Under the pieces are notes generated by a model that worked only from the letters and a program-made list of their open reading frames with translations, did not search any database and had not been told where the DNA came from. Positions 1 to 7,548 of a stretch of DNA of 64,000 nucleotides are shown one piece after another. The DNA comes from Cenarchaeum symbiosum A (GTDB lineage: Archaea; Thermoproteota; Nitrososphaeria; Nitrososphaerales; Nitrosopumilaceae): NCBI GenBank assembly GCA_000200715.1, contig DP000238.1, forward strand, positions 1,142,593 through 1,206,592. Reading direction: 5' to 3'. Made by a program: the position numbers and the translations under genes. The stretch's first letter is position 1. Each line of letters begins with the position of its first letter.

Positions 1-266
1 GGCGCCCTGTTCCCGGGGGATCATCTGCCTGGAGTCGCACTATTCCGCATGGGCAATATCTGCGCTATATGGAACAAAATTCAAGCCGGCTCTACTGTTC
101 TCCCCGGTTTGAGATCATCCATGGCCGGGCCAGTCCACTGGGCTCTCTTGCAGGATGCATCTAGCTTGAGGCGCCCTGCGGCCTTTAGCTTCTGGGGATA
201 GTCCCCCGGGTTTGTGCGAGTCCAGCCGGCATATCCTACTGCCCCTGACTGCCGCGTGCAGAGCTG

Positions 267-327
267 GGCCTTGTTGACAAGGGACTGGAACAGGCACCTC
301 ATGGTTATGGGCCGGCCTTGTTGACAA
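267..327. repeat. 14-nt direct repeat pair
   Basis: The sequence ggccttgttgacaa occurs at 267-280 and again at 314-327, 47 nt apart. On the minus strand both copies read Val-Asn-Lys-Ala, one at the end of the open frame 305-526 and one at the start of the next frame. This may be a short slippage duplication in decayed DNA; no function is assigned. Confidence 0.5.
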
Positions 328-526
328 ACGGGGTCTCGTCTTTCCCCATTGTTCCCCGGGACAGCAGATAGTCCTGTAGAGCCGATATGACGTACAGGTC
401 TAAAAACCCCGCGTGGAGAAAGTCTTTACGCGGACTGGGGATATTGGGACCGGTCCAGATCCCGCAGGGGTGCGAGTCCGTCACGAAATACTTGGCTAGC
501 CGCCCCCTCGGAATAGTTGAAGCGGT
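305..526 (-). pseudogene. unrecognised open frame without ATG, probable gene fragment
   Basis: The minus strand is open for 73 codons between a TAG at 527-529 and a TAA at 305-307. The translation has a natural composition, for example HPCGIWTGPNIPSPRKDF followed by LHAGFLDLYVISALQDYL. There is no ATG near the front; the best start is GTG at 484, giving 59 residues. I do not recognise the family. A second minus frame (ATG at 302, ending at 81) begins two bases after the stop but looks less protein-like. The setting is a region of decayed frames, so a fragment of a lost gene is more likely than an intact one. Confidence 0.3.
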
Positions 527-606
527 CTAGATGGACTTGGGAAAAAGACCGTTATGGATACTTTGACGGAAGAGGAGTCGGGGGAGCCGCCACTGAACAG
601 GTACGG

Positions 607-768
607 TTAGTCCAGGTCGAGGTTGACCCGAACGTGATCCCCGGGGTAGTGGTTGAACAGCCCCTTGGAGTAGCACTTGCCACACAGGGGGCTCTTCATC
701 TTCCAGTCTTTCATGGGCTCGTACTTTTGCCCGATGGGGCCGTCGCACTCGGCGCATGTGCCTGTCAT
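607..768 (-). CDS. small zinc-binding protein (53 aa), function unknown
   Basis: This 53-residue protein has two CxxC pairs, CAEC near residue 5 and CGKC near residue 29, as expected for a zinc ribbon or rubredoxin-like knuckle. The tail is rich in Lys, Tyr and Asp. The same frame is open for another 190 codons upstream, but that part lacks protein character. The ATG at 768 is chosen because a TATA element (TATAAAT on the plus strand, 791-797) lies about 25 nt before it, which fits leaderless transcription. It is isolated, with decayed frames on both sides. The metal-binding reading is from the cysteines; the role is not known. Confidence 0.7.
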   Translation of the reverse strand: MTGTCAECDGPIGQKYEPMKDWKMKSPLCGKCYSKGLFNHYPGDHVRVNLDLD

Positions 769-817
769 GGGATTATGGGCCCCGGGTTGGTATAAATGAC
801 TTTGGCGGTGACCCATT

Positions 818-1360
818 TTGCTACAAGCCGGGAGAGTGAACTTTCCTAAGCCCAAGGCATCCGTGGGTACGTCCCCACAGAACCTCGCATATGCACGGCC
901 CGAACTCTCAGGGGAGAGGTTATCAGGGCCGACGCACGGCAGCACCGGTTGTGTGGAAGCACCGAAGGACGGATACAAGTACAAGTTAAGCCCGGCCCAG
1001 CACATAGACGAATGAGCCCGGCAAATACCTACAGATATCGAGTTTATTGGACAGGGTGAGAGATTGTCCAGGGAGGCGGTGTGCCTGCAGCATAAGGCCA
1101 GGTAGCGATCTACGACCAGAGGGAACCAGTTCGATGGAAGAAATTCCAGAAATAGGCTAACCTTTGAAAGTGTAATAAATAGGACCAAGGGCTGTTCTAT
1201 ATTGTGGACCGTTCGAGGAGGCAGGGCGGAGTTAGCCCTTCTGGAACTGGCGAATGAGGTACCTGATCCCTGCATTGGTAATGCGTCGGCCCGTCTCACC
1301 AGACGGTCCATACAGGTGCTAAAAATCCGCCTCGCCACGCCTCCAGAGCGGCGTATCTGA
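818..1360 (+). pseudogene. decayed reading frame with two internal stops
   Basis: One plus frame stays protein-like for about 180 codons but is cut by TGA at 1013-1015 and TAG at 1103-1105, ending at TGA 1358-1360. Coding character continues across the stops: PKDGYKYKLSPAQHIDE before the first, then IEFIGQGERLSREAVCLQ, then LALLELANEVPDPCIG. Stops lying in a single frame suggest an old gene losing function by point mutation rather than chance. The family is not recognised; a mobile-element gene is possible given the setting. The opposite strand is also open here (607-1338) but reads as a shadow. Confidence 0.35.
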
Positions 1361-1441
1361 TTTTGGGATCCTGCAATAAATGAACCGTAGAAATAAACCT
1401 AAATACTCCACTTATGTGCGATATTAAAATTGGAAATTGAA

Positions 1442-1930
1442 ATGATTGTGTTGTTTTGCATTGGTATAATTTCTATTGTGAACCTAATGCTCATAATAAC
1501 TGGTCACATGCAAATGATCACTTACCGGGAAGAATCAAAGATACGATACAGGGCATGGTTAGGTAGAGCTAAGGTCGAAAAAATAACCCTAGATGGAAAT
1601 ATGATAAAATTACCCATATACAATCATGGTGTACTGGCTGCCTTACGCGTAACGATCAGACGCCATGTCTCAGAGAAGGAAGAATATGAGTTTGGTGAAT
1701 TCCAAGGTAAATCGTTTGACGTAACTCCCGGCGAGACCGTTACGCTTGACGCAACAATCAGTGATGATGAAGCTAAAAGCGTTAGAAATAACGGCGAGCT
1801 GTATTTCGGATGGAGAGTAGAATATTACAAATACGGTAAAAAGAAAAAAAAGAAGGACATAGGTGTGTATGAAATTCGAGGAATGATTAAGGAAAGGGAA
1901 GCAGGTATTATCACAGTATACGTAGAGTAA
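1442..1930 (+). CDS. membrane-anchored hypothetical protein (162 aa)
   Basis: The N-terminus is one hydrophobic helix (residues about 1-22, MIVLFCIGIISIVNLMLII), followed by a soluble domain probably rich in beta strands and a run of six lysines near residue 135. The gene is much more AT-rich than the core genes of the window, which suggests recent acquisition. An in-frame TTG lies four codons upstream (1430); AT-rich promoter-like sequence occupies 1391-1430. Family unknown. The layout suggests a small anchored protein with its main domain on one face of the membrane. Confidence 0.65.
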   Translation: MIVLFCIGIISIVNLMLIITGHMQMITYREESKIRYRAWLGRAKVEKITLDGNMIKLPIYNHGVLAALRVTIRRHVSEKEEYEFGEFQGKSFDVTPGETVTLDATISDDEAKSVRNNGELYFGWRVEYYKYGKKKKKKDIGVYEIRGMIKEREAGIITVYVE

Positions 1931-2136
1931 TCATGGAAGAATAGACGTTATGCGTATTTAAAAAATATTCTCTCCCTGTAGACGTCATGCAGCATAACAA
2001 GTCCATACAGAGTCAAAGCGTAAGATGAATGTTCGAACGTGTGCTTCGACATACCACCAAACCTGTCACATAGTGCGTAGGATTGCAGCACATGTGTGCA
2101 TGTACCAGCACCCTGGATGCGACATGTCTGTCGACC

Positions 2137-2162
2137 AAAAAAGAGCGGCGGCTGCGCCGCCG
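2137..2162 (-). terminator. intrinsic-type terminator hairpin
   Basis: On the minus strand a 7-bp GC stem (CGGCGGC / GCCGCCG, plus-strand 2146-2162, 3-nt loop) is followed at once by CTCTTTTTT. It lies 14 nt after the stop of the minus-strand small frame ending at 2176. The hairpin plus T-run form is typical of bacterial intrinsic terminators; in an archaeon it may mark imported DNA. Confidence 0.55.
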
Positions 2163-2175
2163 ACCGTACAGGTGG

Positions 2176-2325
2176 TCATTCTCCCAAGTTCTTGCCTGCC
2201 GCCCTCACGTACCAGTTGGTGTGCGAGTTAACGATACCGTACACGAGTTGCAGCGTGTAGTATATTCCAATGTCGTCATAGACCGGGTCGCTGATCAGAT
2301 CATTTGTTTTGGTCTCCATCATCAT
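2176..2325 (-). CDS. possible small protein (49 aa)
   Basis: The end of a longer minus frame has protein character, with stretches such as LISDPVYDDIGIYYTLQL and IVNSHTNWYVRAAGKN. The three consecutive ATGs at 2325-2317 are preceded by GTGGAGCAC, which contains a GGAG ribosome-binding motif. A terminator-like hairpin follows the stop, and the damaged frame 2454-2646 lies just upstream on the same strand, so the two may once have been co-transcribed. Family unknown. Confidence is limited by the short length. Confidence 0.4.
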   Translation of the reverse strand: MMMETKTNDLISDPVYDDIGIYYTLQLVYGIVNSHTNWYVRAAGKNLGE

Positions 2326-2453
2326 GTGCTCCACGTGCATGCACCCTCTGGTGAGCATCCTGTTCTTCCTTCTCTGCTGCCAAGTCAACGCGCTATTACG
2401 AGGCTTTTGTGTGGGGTTACAACGTTTGCTCAGGGGAACATCTTTTCCGCTCC

Positions 2454-2646
2454 CTAGAATCCCTCGTCTACCACTATCGTCCAGCGCCTTCCGTCGGGAA
2501 GCAGATGAGTCAGCTTTATGAGGAATTTCCTCTCGTTGGCCACATACTGCTTGAACATCTCCAAGTCGGGGGTGCGGTTTGAGAATGCACCGCCTGTACA
2601 GAACGTGGAGGCTGTGAGGTGGGCCTACCACTTGCAAAATACTCAT
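2454..2646 (-). pseudogene. small gene with one apparent frameshift (about 63 aa if repaired)
   Basis: Read from the TAG at 2454-2456, the minus strand encodes a convincing C-terminus (for example MFKQYVANERKFLIKL and DGRRWTIVVDEGF) open up to base 2624. An ATG at 2646 with the AT-rich element CTTAAATT upstream opens a different frame for seven codons. Removing one base in the GGGCC run near 2621-2625 joins MSILQVV to AHLTASTFC and gives an uninterrupted 63-residue protein. Either the gene is inactivated or there is a sequence error. Family unknown. Confidence 0.45.
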
Positions 2647-2702
2647 TGGTGATATTTTTTCTTATTGGAATTTAAGTCAATGTAGATATTAGCAAATCTC
2701 AT

Positions 2703-2924
2703 TTATTCCTTCGCCATACGTTCAAGCTCCCGCCGTATTTCCTTGGCACACCCCGGGTCTATTCCTATCCGCTTCTCCACCCCCTCTAACTCGAACTCCG
2801 GGCCTTCTTTTTGGCCTTGACGCTCCCTTCCGGCCCGCAGTATTTTTGGATCTTTTTGCCTTCCATGATACTCGTAATACTCGTATCTCTTATTCCCCAC
2901 ACTTTTTGTATTCTTTGAAGCCAT
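2703..2924 (-). CDS. small charged protein (73 aa), function unknown
   Basis: Starting from the ATG at 2924, the protein opens with a basic segment (MASKNTKSVGNKRYEYYEYH) and ends in an acidic-basic helix (GCAKEIRRELERMAKE). A GTG ten codons upstream (2954) is an alternative start. The C-terminal half resembles a plus-strand segment at 7290-7474: PEFELEGVEKRIG here and PEFEPERMEKHIG there. That suggests a dispersed family of small proteins or a C-terminal module of a mobile element. No catalytic motif is visible. Confidence 0.5.
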   Translation of the reverse strand: MASKNTKSVGNKRYEYYEYHGRQKDPKILRAGRERQGQKEGPEFELEGVEKRIGIDPGCAKEIRRELERMAKE

Positions 2925-3088
2925 CTTACACCGGATACCTCTAGGAGTATTCACACATACTGAGGACCTGTTAATTTGAATGAGATTAAATCAAATTACT
3001 AGAGCTGAAGATGGAGTTTGATAAAAAGTTTAAGAATAAAAAACTAAGAAAAATAATCTATCTTGACAATATAGGATAGTTGTTTTTG

Positions 3089-4906
3089 TCAGATATCACT
3101 CTGTAAGTATGCTTTTATTGATTTTGCACATTTCTGCCCTATTCCTTTTATTTCTGCAAGTTCTTCTTCCGAGATATTTCGTAATGAATCTAAAGTAGTC
3201 ATACCCATAGAATAAAGCAACATGGCGCGTTTTCTAGTCATATTATTGATGTTCACAAACGGTAATAATTCTTTTTTTATGCCGTAACTTATACGAACAT
3301 CTAGTGCATTCAGTTCTTCCACCAAGTCATATCTGTTCATGGATTCAGCAATAGTTACCAATCTGTTACAAAGATATCCTCTTGAACTCATAAGAGTTAT
3401 CTCATCATTTTGGAAACCAGTGATGTTTTTTATATTATCCTTTGTATCTTCATTAATCCAATGATACATGGCAAGCGTGACACGGTTGCAGTTATCGACT
3501 TCAACATTGTAGAACAGTTCATCAACATTAGATTTCAATATTTCCGTCATTTCAATTTTCATTTTTTCATCTAATGATCCTTTTAATGGAAATCCGCGTA
3601 GTGTACTAACCATGTGAAGTAATCCAAATGTGTGGTTTCTGCGTTCAGCATTCTTAAACACATGCTTAATTCGGTCTTTTTCAGTCGATGTTAATCCACT
3701 ACCTGGATATAGATATTCAATATGATGAATTATATCATTTATCTCATTCGATGGTAATCCACCGCCATTGAATATTTCTGGTTCTGTGTATGAATAGGTC
3801 TCATTCCAATATGTAGGAGTATCGACATTTGCAGCACATTTTTTCAACATTTTTTTAATTTGCTCTCTATTTATGTAACTATGTAATTTTATTTGAATTA
3901 TTTTTCTTGGGTTTTCAAATAAAACTTGAATTCGTTTCTTGGGATTCCAACTGGCCCCATCATATACATGAGTCTTCGTAGTGTTTCCGTCATCTACTAC
4001 ATATTCAACATTGGTTCCCAATAAATTCCATTTTATATTATTATCAAAATCTCTACTGAATCTTTGTTTGTCATTTATCTTTTCGTTTCTCATACATAAA
4101 GCTCCTATTGTGATCATGTTATGATATTCATTGTATGATATTACTATATACGGAATTGAATCGATTGTAAAGGCTCTGCAACTCCAAATCATGTTTGCGT
4201 AAATATTCATTATAGTTAATTCAGTATCAGATCCATCAAGATTGTATATTGTATGCATATTTTTCAATATTTTTGAATATGAGTCTACTGAGTCTATAAT
4301 ATCGGAAAATAATAATAATGCTCCAATTTCAATTTTCTTTTCTGGATAGCCATTTTTACCAATAACTGTTATAACATTGTCAGATTCAAATAACTTCCAT
4401 CCCCATATTTTTTCATGTACTCTCATCTGCTCATCATTGATATTTTTATTTTCATAATTACTAAATGATAATGGTTTTTTCATAATATTATATTGTAAAG
4501 TAGATAATGAATTATCATCATTGAATTTTATTACCCAATCAATTTGATGTATAGTGTCATGAACGCATTGTTCACATTTATTAACAATGGTTCTTTTTTG
4601 TCCTTTCAACATATCTTCATCATCTGGAAGATCATATTTCGTCGGTACATGAAGATGCATTTTTTCACATCTTTCACAAAACATACCATATATTCCAAAT
4701 TTCTTTGCTCTAAACAGAAATTCAGAATCAGAGTTTTCCATTATATATTCCAAATCAACTCCATATCCAACTTTAAGACCAGGTTTATAGTTTATTATTT
4801 GAAAATTCTCCCGCCCTCCTGCAGAGTTTCTAACAGATTGAGGTATGATATCTACAATATCTACAATATCTACATTCAAAACGTCTTCGTTTGTCTCATC
4901 CATCAC
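3089..4906 (-). CDS. AT-rich protein with a zinc motif and a Hel308-like C-terminal region (605 aa)
   Basis: The gene is strongly AT-rich against its GC-rich surroundings, a sign of transfer. Near residues 77-117 there are two Cys pairs (CERC and CEQC) that could bind zinc. The last 120 residues resemble the ratchet domain and terminal helix-hairpin-helix of archaeal Hel308 (Ski2-like) helicases: ISYGIKKELLPFVNI followed by a turn near SMGMTTLDSLRNI and the hairpin IKGIGQKCAKSIKAYL. No Walker A or DEAD-type motif is present, so it is not itself a helicase. It probably binds branched or single-stranded DNA through the tail; the middle region is unrecognised. Near the N-terminus a 9-nt repeat gives VDIVDIVDI. 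Confidence 0.75.
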   Translation of the reverse strand: MMDETNEDVLNVDIVDIVDIIPQSVRNSAGGRENFQIINYKPGLKVGYGVDLEYIMENSDSEFLFRAKKFGIYGMFCERCEKMHLHVPTKYDLPDDEDMLKGQKRTIVNKCEQCVHDTIHQIDWVIKFNDDNSLSTLQYNIMKKPLSFSNYENKNINDEQMRVHEKIWGWKLFESDNVITVIGKNGYPEKKIEIGALLLFSDIIDSVDSYSKILKNMHTIYNLDGSDTELTIMNIYANMIWSCRAFTIDSIPYIVISYNEYHNMITIGALCMRNEKINDKQRFSRDFDNNIKWNLLGTNVEYVVDDGNTTKTHVYDGASWNPKKRIQVLFENPRKIIQIKLHSYINREQIKKMLKKCAANVDTPTYWNETYSYTEPEIFNGGGLPSNEINDIIHHIEYLYPGSGLTSTEKDRIKHVFKNAERRNHTFGLLHMVSTLRGFPLKGSLDEKMKIEMTEILKSNVDELFYNVEVDNCNRVTLAMYHWINEDTKDNIKNITGFQNDEITLMSSRGYLCNRLVTIAESMNRYDLVEELNALDVRISYGIKKELLPFVNINNMTRKRAMLLYSMGMTTLDSLRNISEEELAEIKGIGQKCAKSIKAYLQSDI

Positions 4907-5172
4907 ATAATCTGTGAGGTTTTAGGATATATTCATTGTGAAATGAGATCTTGGTGATGTAAATGGCCGGATATTGGAGCGTGTAGAAAAGTGTATGGAT
5001 CTTGAGCAGAAGAGAGTTGAAGAGGTATAGGAGATATCGATAGGATGCCCAAGAAATTCGGCAGAATGACCGATTCCACACCCATACGACCTAGATGTTT
5101 GAAAGTAGTTAAATAGGCTTAGATACAAGCATGGATAGGTCTGATAACGGTTGAGGGTTATCTTAAATATAG
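4907..5172. other. intergenic, no gene seen
   Basis: This stretch has intermediate GC content and several AT-rich promoter-like elements. Open frames on both strands have no protein-like composition. It lies between the AT-rich gene on the minus strand and the restriction-helicase remnant on the plus strand. Confidence 0.4.
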
Positions 5173-5402
5173 ATACATTGGCCCGGAGATATTGATTATC
5201 GGCACATAAAACAGGTAGTGAATAAGGCCTGCCTGAGACAGAAACCAAAGCCGAAAAACGTGCCCCAGAAGCAACACCCAATTCTAAACAACCCCTATGA
5301 TGAGCCCACTGAATATTGGCATCTTAATTAACAAGGCCGTGCAGTTGATACCATCTGCAAGGGCCGCCGGCCGAGCTATCCATATCCAACCGTCCCCCGT
5401 GC
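5173..5402 (+). pseudogene. remnant resembling the N-terminus of a type III restriction-type DEAD/DEAH helicase
   Basis: The frame from 5173 reads through HPILNNPYDEPTEYWHLN, meets a TAA at 5332-5334, and continues with GRAVDTICKGRRPSYPYP. The order 'ILNxPYxEPTxxW ... GRRPSxxxP' is the conserved opening of large DEAD/DEAH helicase subunits related to type III restriction enzymes. No helicase motifs follow; the frame enters the next gene region. This appears to be the broken front end of a lost restriction gene. It is based on remembered family consensus, not a search. Confidence 0.5.
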
Positions 5403-5642
5403 ATGCTGTCCCAGACTTTGAGACCGTTCTTTGACTGGTTCCGGCCAATATCAGAGGCGAGTTTTGGTGCCGGTCCGCTCGGTGTTCATATCACAAACGC
5501 ACACCGTGTTTCTGCCCATATCACTGGGAAACACCAGAGCCTCCGCGGTGCTTCCATGCCTGAATCTAAATCCCCGCAAGTACAGCGTGGACTAGGTTTT
5601 ATACCGCGCTGGGGGACGTGGCTTGTGGCAAGAGAATACCCC

Positions 5643-6520
5643 GTGGATGAAATAAGGGGCAGGCTCATCGGAATTCTTGCAGCATCCAGGACGGGCATGT
5701 CGGGCTCGGAGGTCGCCGGGAATCTAGGCATGAGCAGGGTCACTGCGGCAAAGTACCTGAGGATGTTTGCCGCAGAAGGCGCCATCCGGTACAAGAGCGC
5801 CGGCAGCACCACCCTCTGGTTTGTCGGCGAGGGCGCCAGGCAGTTCCGGCTCCCGGACGACTATCATACGGTGCAAAAAGAGTACCAGGAGGCGCTAATC
5901 AGCTGCTCCGAAGAGCTGGCGCTCGCCATAATACGGAACTGCCGGCACTCGGGGGCGCCGGCGCGCAGGGCAATGTCAGAGGTGGTGCTGCCCTCTTATT
6001 CTGCAGTTGTGGGGCTGTATAACGATGGCAAGATGGGAAGCTCCGAGTTCGGCCTGACCAGGGGGATAGTCTCGAGATCCGCGCTCTTGGCTTCCCCGGG
6101 GCCCGCAGAGACTGACCCCCGCAGAAACGCGATACTGATATCTGCCGACCACGAGAGCGTCCCGCTATGTGAGGCGGCAGCCGCGGCCTTTAGGGGGGAG
6201 GGATGGGGCGCATCCATGCTCGGCGACATGTCGGGATCCACCGATCTGTTGTTCGATCTGGACCTGCAGAAGCTTCTGGGCAAAGTATGGAGGGGAAAGC
6301 CCGGCATAATGGTGTTGCGGTCTTTTCTGAAACAGAGGAGGGGCTCAACTTTTTCTCAGAGGCCGTCATGCCGGTCAGGAAAAAGTCGGGCAGGAACATG
6401 CGCCTTGTGCTCTGCGGCGGCCTGGGCAGAGAGGCCAGGCTCGGGGCGGACCTTGTTACTGAAGACCTTGAGGCCCTGATCCAGTGGTCGCAGACGGCGT
6501 ACGAGGGCCTGCCTAGTTAG
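5643..6520 (+). CDS. winged-helix transcriptional regulator, interrupted by a frameshift
   Basis: The N-terminal 70 residues form a helix-turn-helix of the archaeal winged-helix type (MSGSEVAGNLGMSRVTAAKY, then LRMFAAEGAIRYKSAG). A longer domain with alternating helices and strands follows, perhaps a sensor. Near 6300-6315 the frame is lost: the first frame runs on to 6479 with poor composition, while the good continuation (VAVFSETEEGLNFFSEAV to QTAYEGLPS) lies in another frame and stops at 6520. A TATA box (TTTTATA, 5597-5603) favours the GTG at 5643; ATGs at 5403 and 5556 are in frame but lie before it. The end overlaps the convergent gene by 8 nt. Confidence 0.65.
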
Positions 6521-7166
6521 TCTCGTCGAGCTCGGTAAATGCAGCTTTTGGTTTCTTCAATTCTGTTCGTAGCCTCTCCACAGCAGCATACACGGTCATC
6601 CATATTTTTTCTATCTCTGCTGAATCAGCCGCGTCAAGGCTCTTTAATTTTGTAAATATGTCCGGCTCAGGGGTGTCGGGGGGGTTTTTGTATTTGATTA
6701 GTTGTGCACACTCCAACACCTGCAGTATGTCCGAAATTTGCTTTTGCGATACTTTTGCCGTGCAGCGCTCTATCGCCCCTACGAGTTGTTCTCTGTTAGA
6801 AACCCTCAGGCACCGATCGGCCAACATTGCGGCAACGCTTAGCCAATAAATATCCCTGCCTTTGACTAGCTTTGTGAATTCACCTACCTTGAAAGATTCT
6901 GGAATGCGGGAAATCACCGGATCATACAGCTTTCCGCGGTTCTCTGCCAGTTCAAAATATTTTTTCGATAACAGTGTAGAGTGTGGACCGCTCATGTATA
7001 TGTCATAATCAAGATCGAAATTTAGGCCAAACAGCTGCGCAAAAAAGACGTGTTTTTGGAGTTTTATTTGATTGTCAAGCGCCGGATCACTATCTCCCAG
7101 TATTACAAAATCAAACAGCCCGTGTTCCTCAAGGTATTTGATAAACTGTGCCAGCTCAAGTGACAT
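6513..7166 (-). CDS. YwgA-like protein (217 aa)
   Basis: The central segment (KLQKHVFFAQLFGLNFDLDY then IYMSGPHSTLLSKKYFEL) matches my memory of the YwgA / SocA-Panacea-like pattern 'LQKxxYxxQ...G...Y.YGPYS..L'. Members of that group occur in toxin-antitoxin and defence loci. The frame is open upstream to 7472, but a TATA element (TTTAATA, minus strand) lies 28 nt before the ATG at 7166, so that start is chosen; ATG at 7214 is an alternative. It lies back to back with the GmrSD-type gene at 7549, with a degenerate repeat between, and could be its partner or regulator. Confidence 0.6.
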   Translation of the reverse strand: MSLELAQFIKYLEEHGLFDFVILGDSDPALDNQIKLQKHVFFAQLFGLNFDLDYDIYMSGPHSTLLSKKYFELAENRGKLYDPVISRIPESFKVGEFTKLVKGRDIYWLSVAAMLADRCLRVSNREQLVGAIERCTAKVSQKQISDILQVLECAQLIKYKNPPDTPEPDIFTKLKSLDAADSAEIEKIWMTVYAAVERLRTELKKPKAAFTELDETN

Positions 7167-7289
7167 GTGGCAATTCCCCTGTAATCCTATTAAAGCATTA
7201 TACGCAAGCATCATGTTTTTGGTGTCAAAGCCACAATCACCGGTCTTTGATGGCGCTTTCACCCGGAACGGATCAGCGCTCCGGACCCC

Positions 7290-7474
7290 CAGAAACCCCC
7301 TTCCTCCAAAAGGCCTCGAGGTCCGGAAGAGGTATGCAGGCCGGGAGAAAGGTCCCGGAGTTCGAGCCTGAGCGCATGGAGAAACACATAGGTGCGGACC
7401 AGAAGCGGGTCGTGGTGATACGCATGGGTTTGAGTGGATCGCAAAGAATGGATGAGCCGCACAGCCACACATGA
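7290..7474 (+). repeat. degenerate copy of the small-protein module at 2703-2924
   Basis: The plus frame ending at 7474 contains PEFEPERMEKHIG, close to PEFELEGVEKRIG in the gene at 2703-2924 on the other strand. After this point the two diverge, and a shifted frame here ends EWIAKNG where the other ends ELERMAKE, suggesting decay by frameshift. The two copies flank the AT-rich and restriction-related part of the island in opposite orientation. Confidence 0.4.
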
Positions 7475-7517
7475 CCGGAGTTTCATCGATCCAGAGATAA
7501 ATATCACCTAACCTGGA

Positions 7518-7526
7518 AATTATATA
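7518..7526 (+). promoter_or_regulatory. TATA box of the GmrSD-type gene
   Basis: AATTATATA is centred about 28 nt before the ATG at 7549, the usual spacing for leaderless archaeal transcripts. Confidence 0.6.
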
Positions 7527-7548
7527 CTACCAGTAATGGGGATATGGC

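Noticed and set aside
607-1338. A 243-codon minus-strand frame as one gene
   Set aside because: Only the last 53 codons look like a protein, and a TATA box supports a start at 768.
6513-7472. The full 319-codon form of the YwgA-like gene
   Set aside because: The first 86 codons are Pro/Arg/Ser-rich, lie over the degenerate module on the plus strand, and precede the TATA element of the start at 7166.
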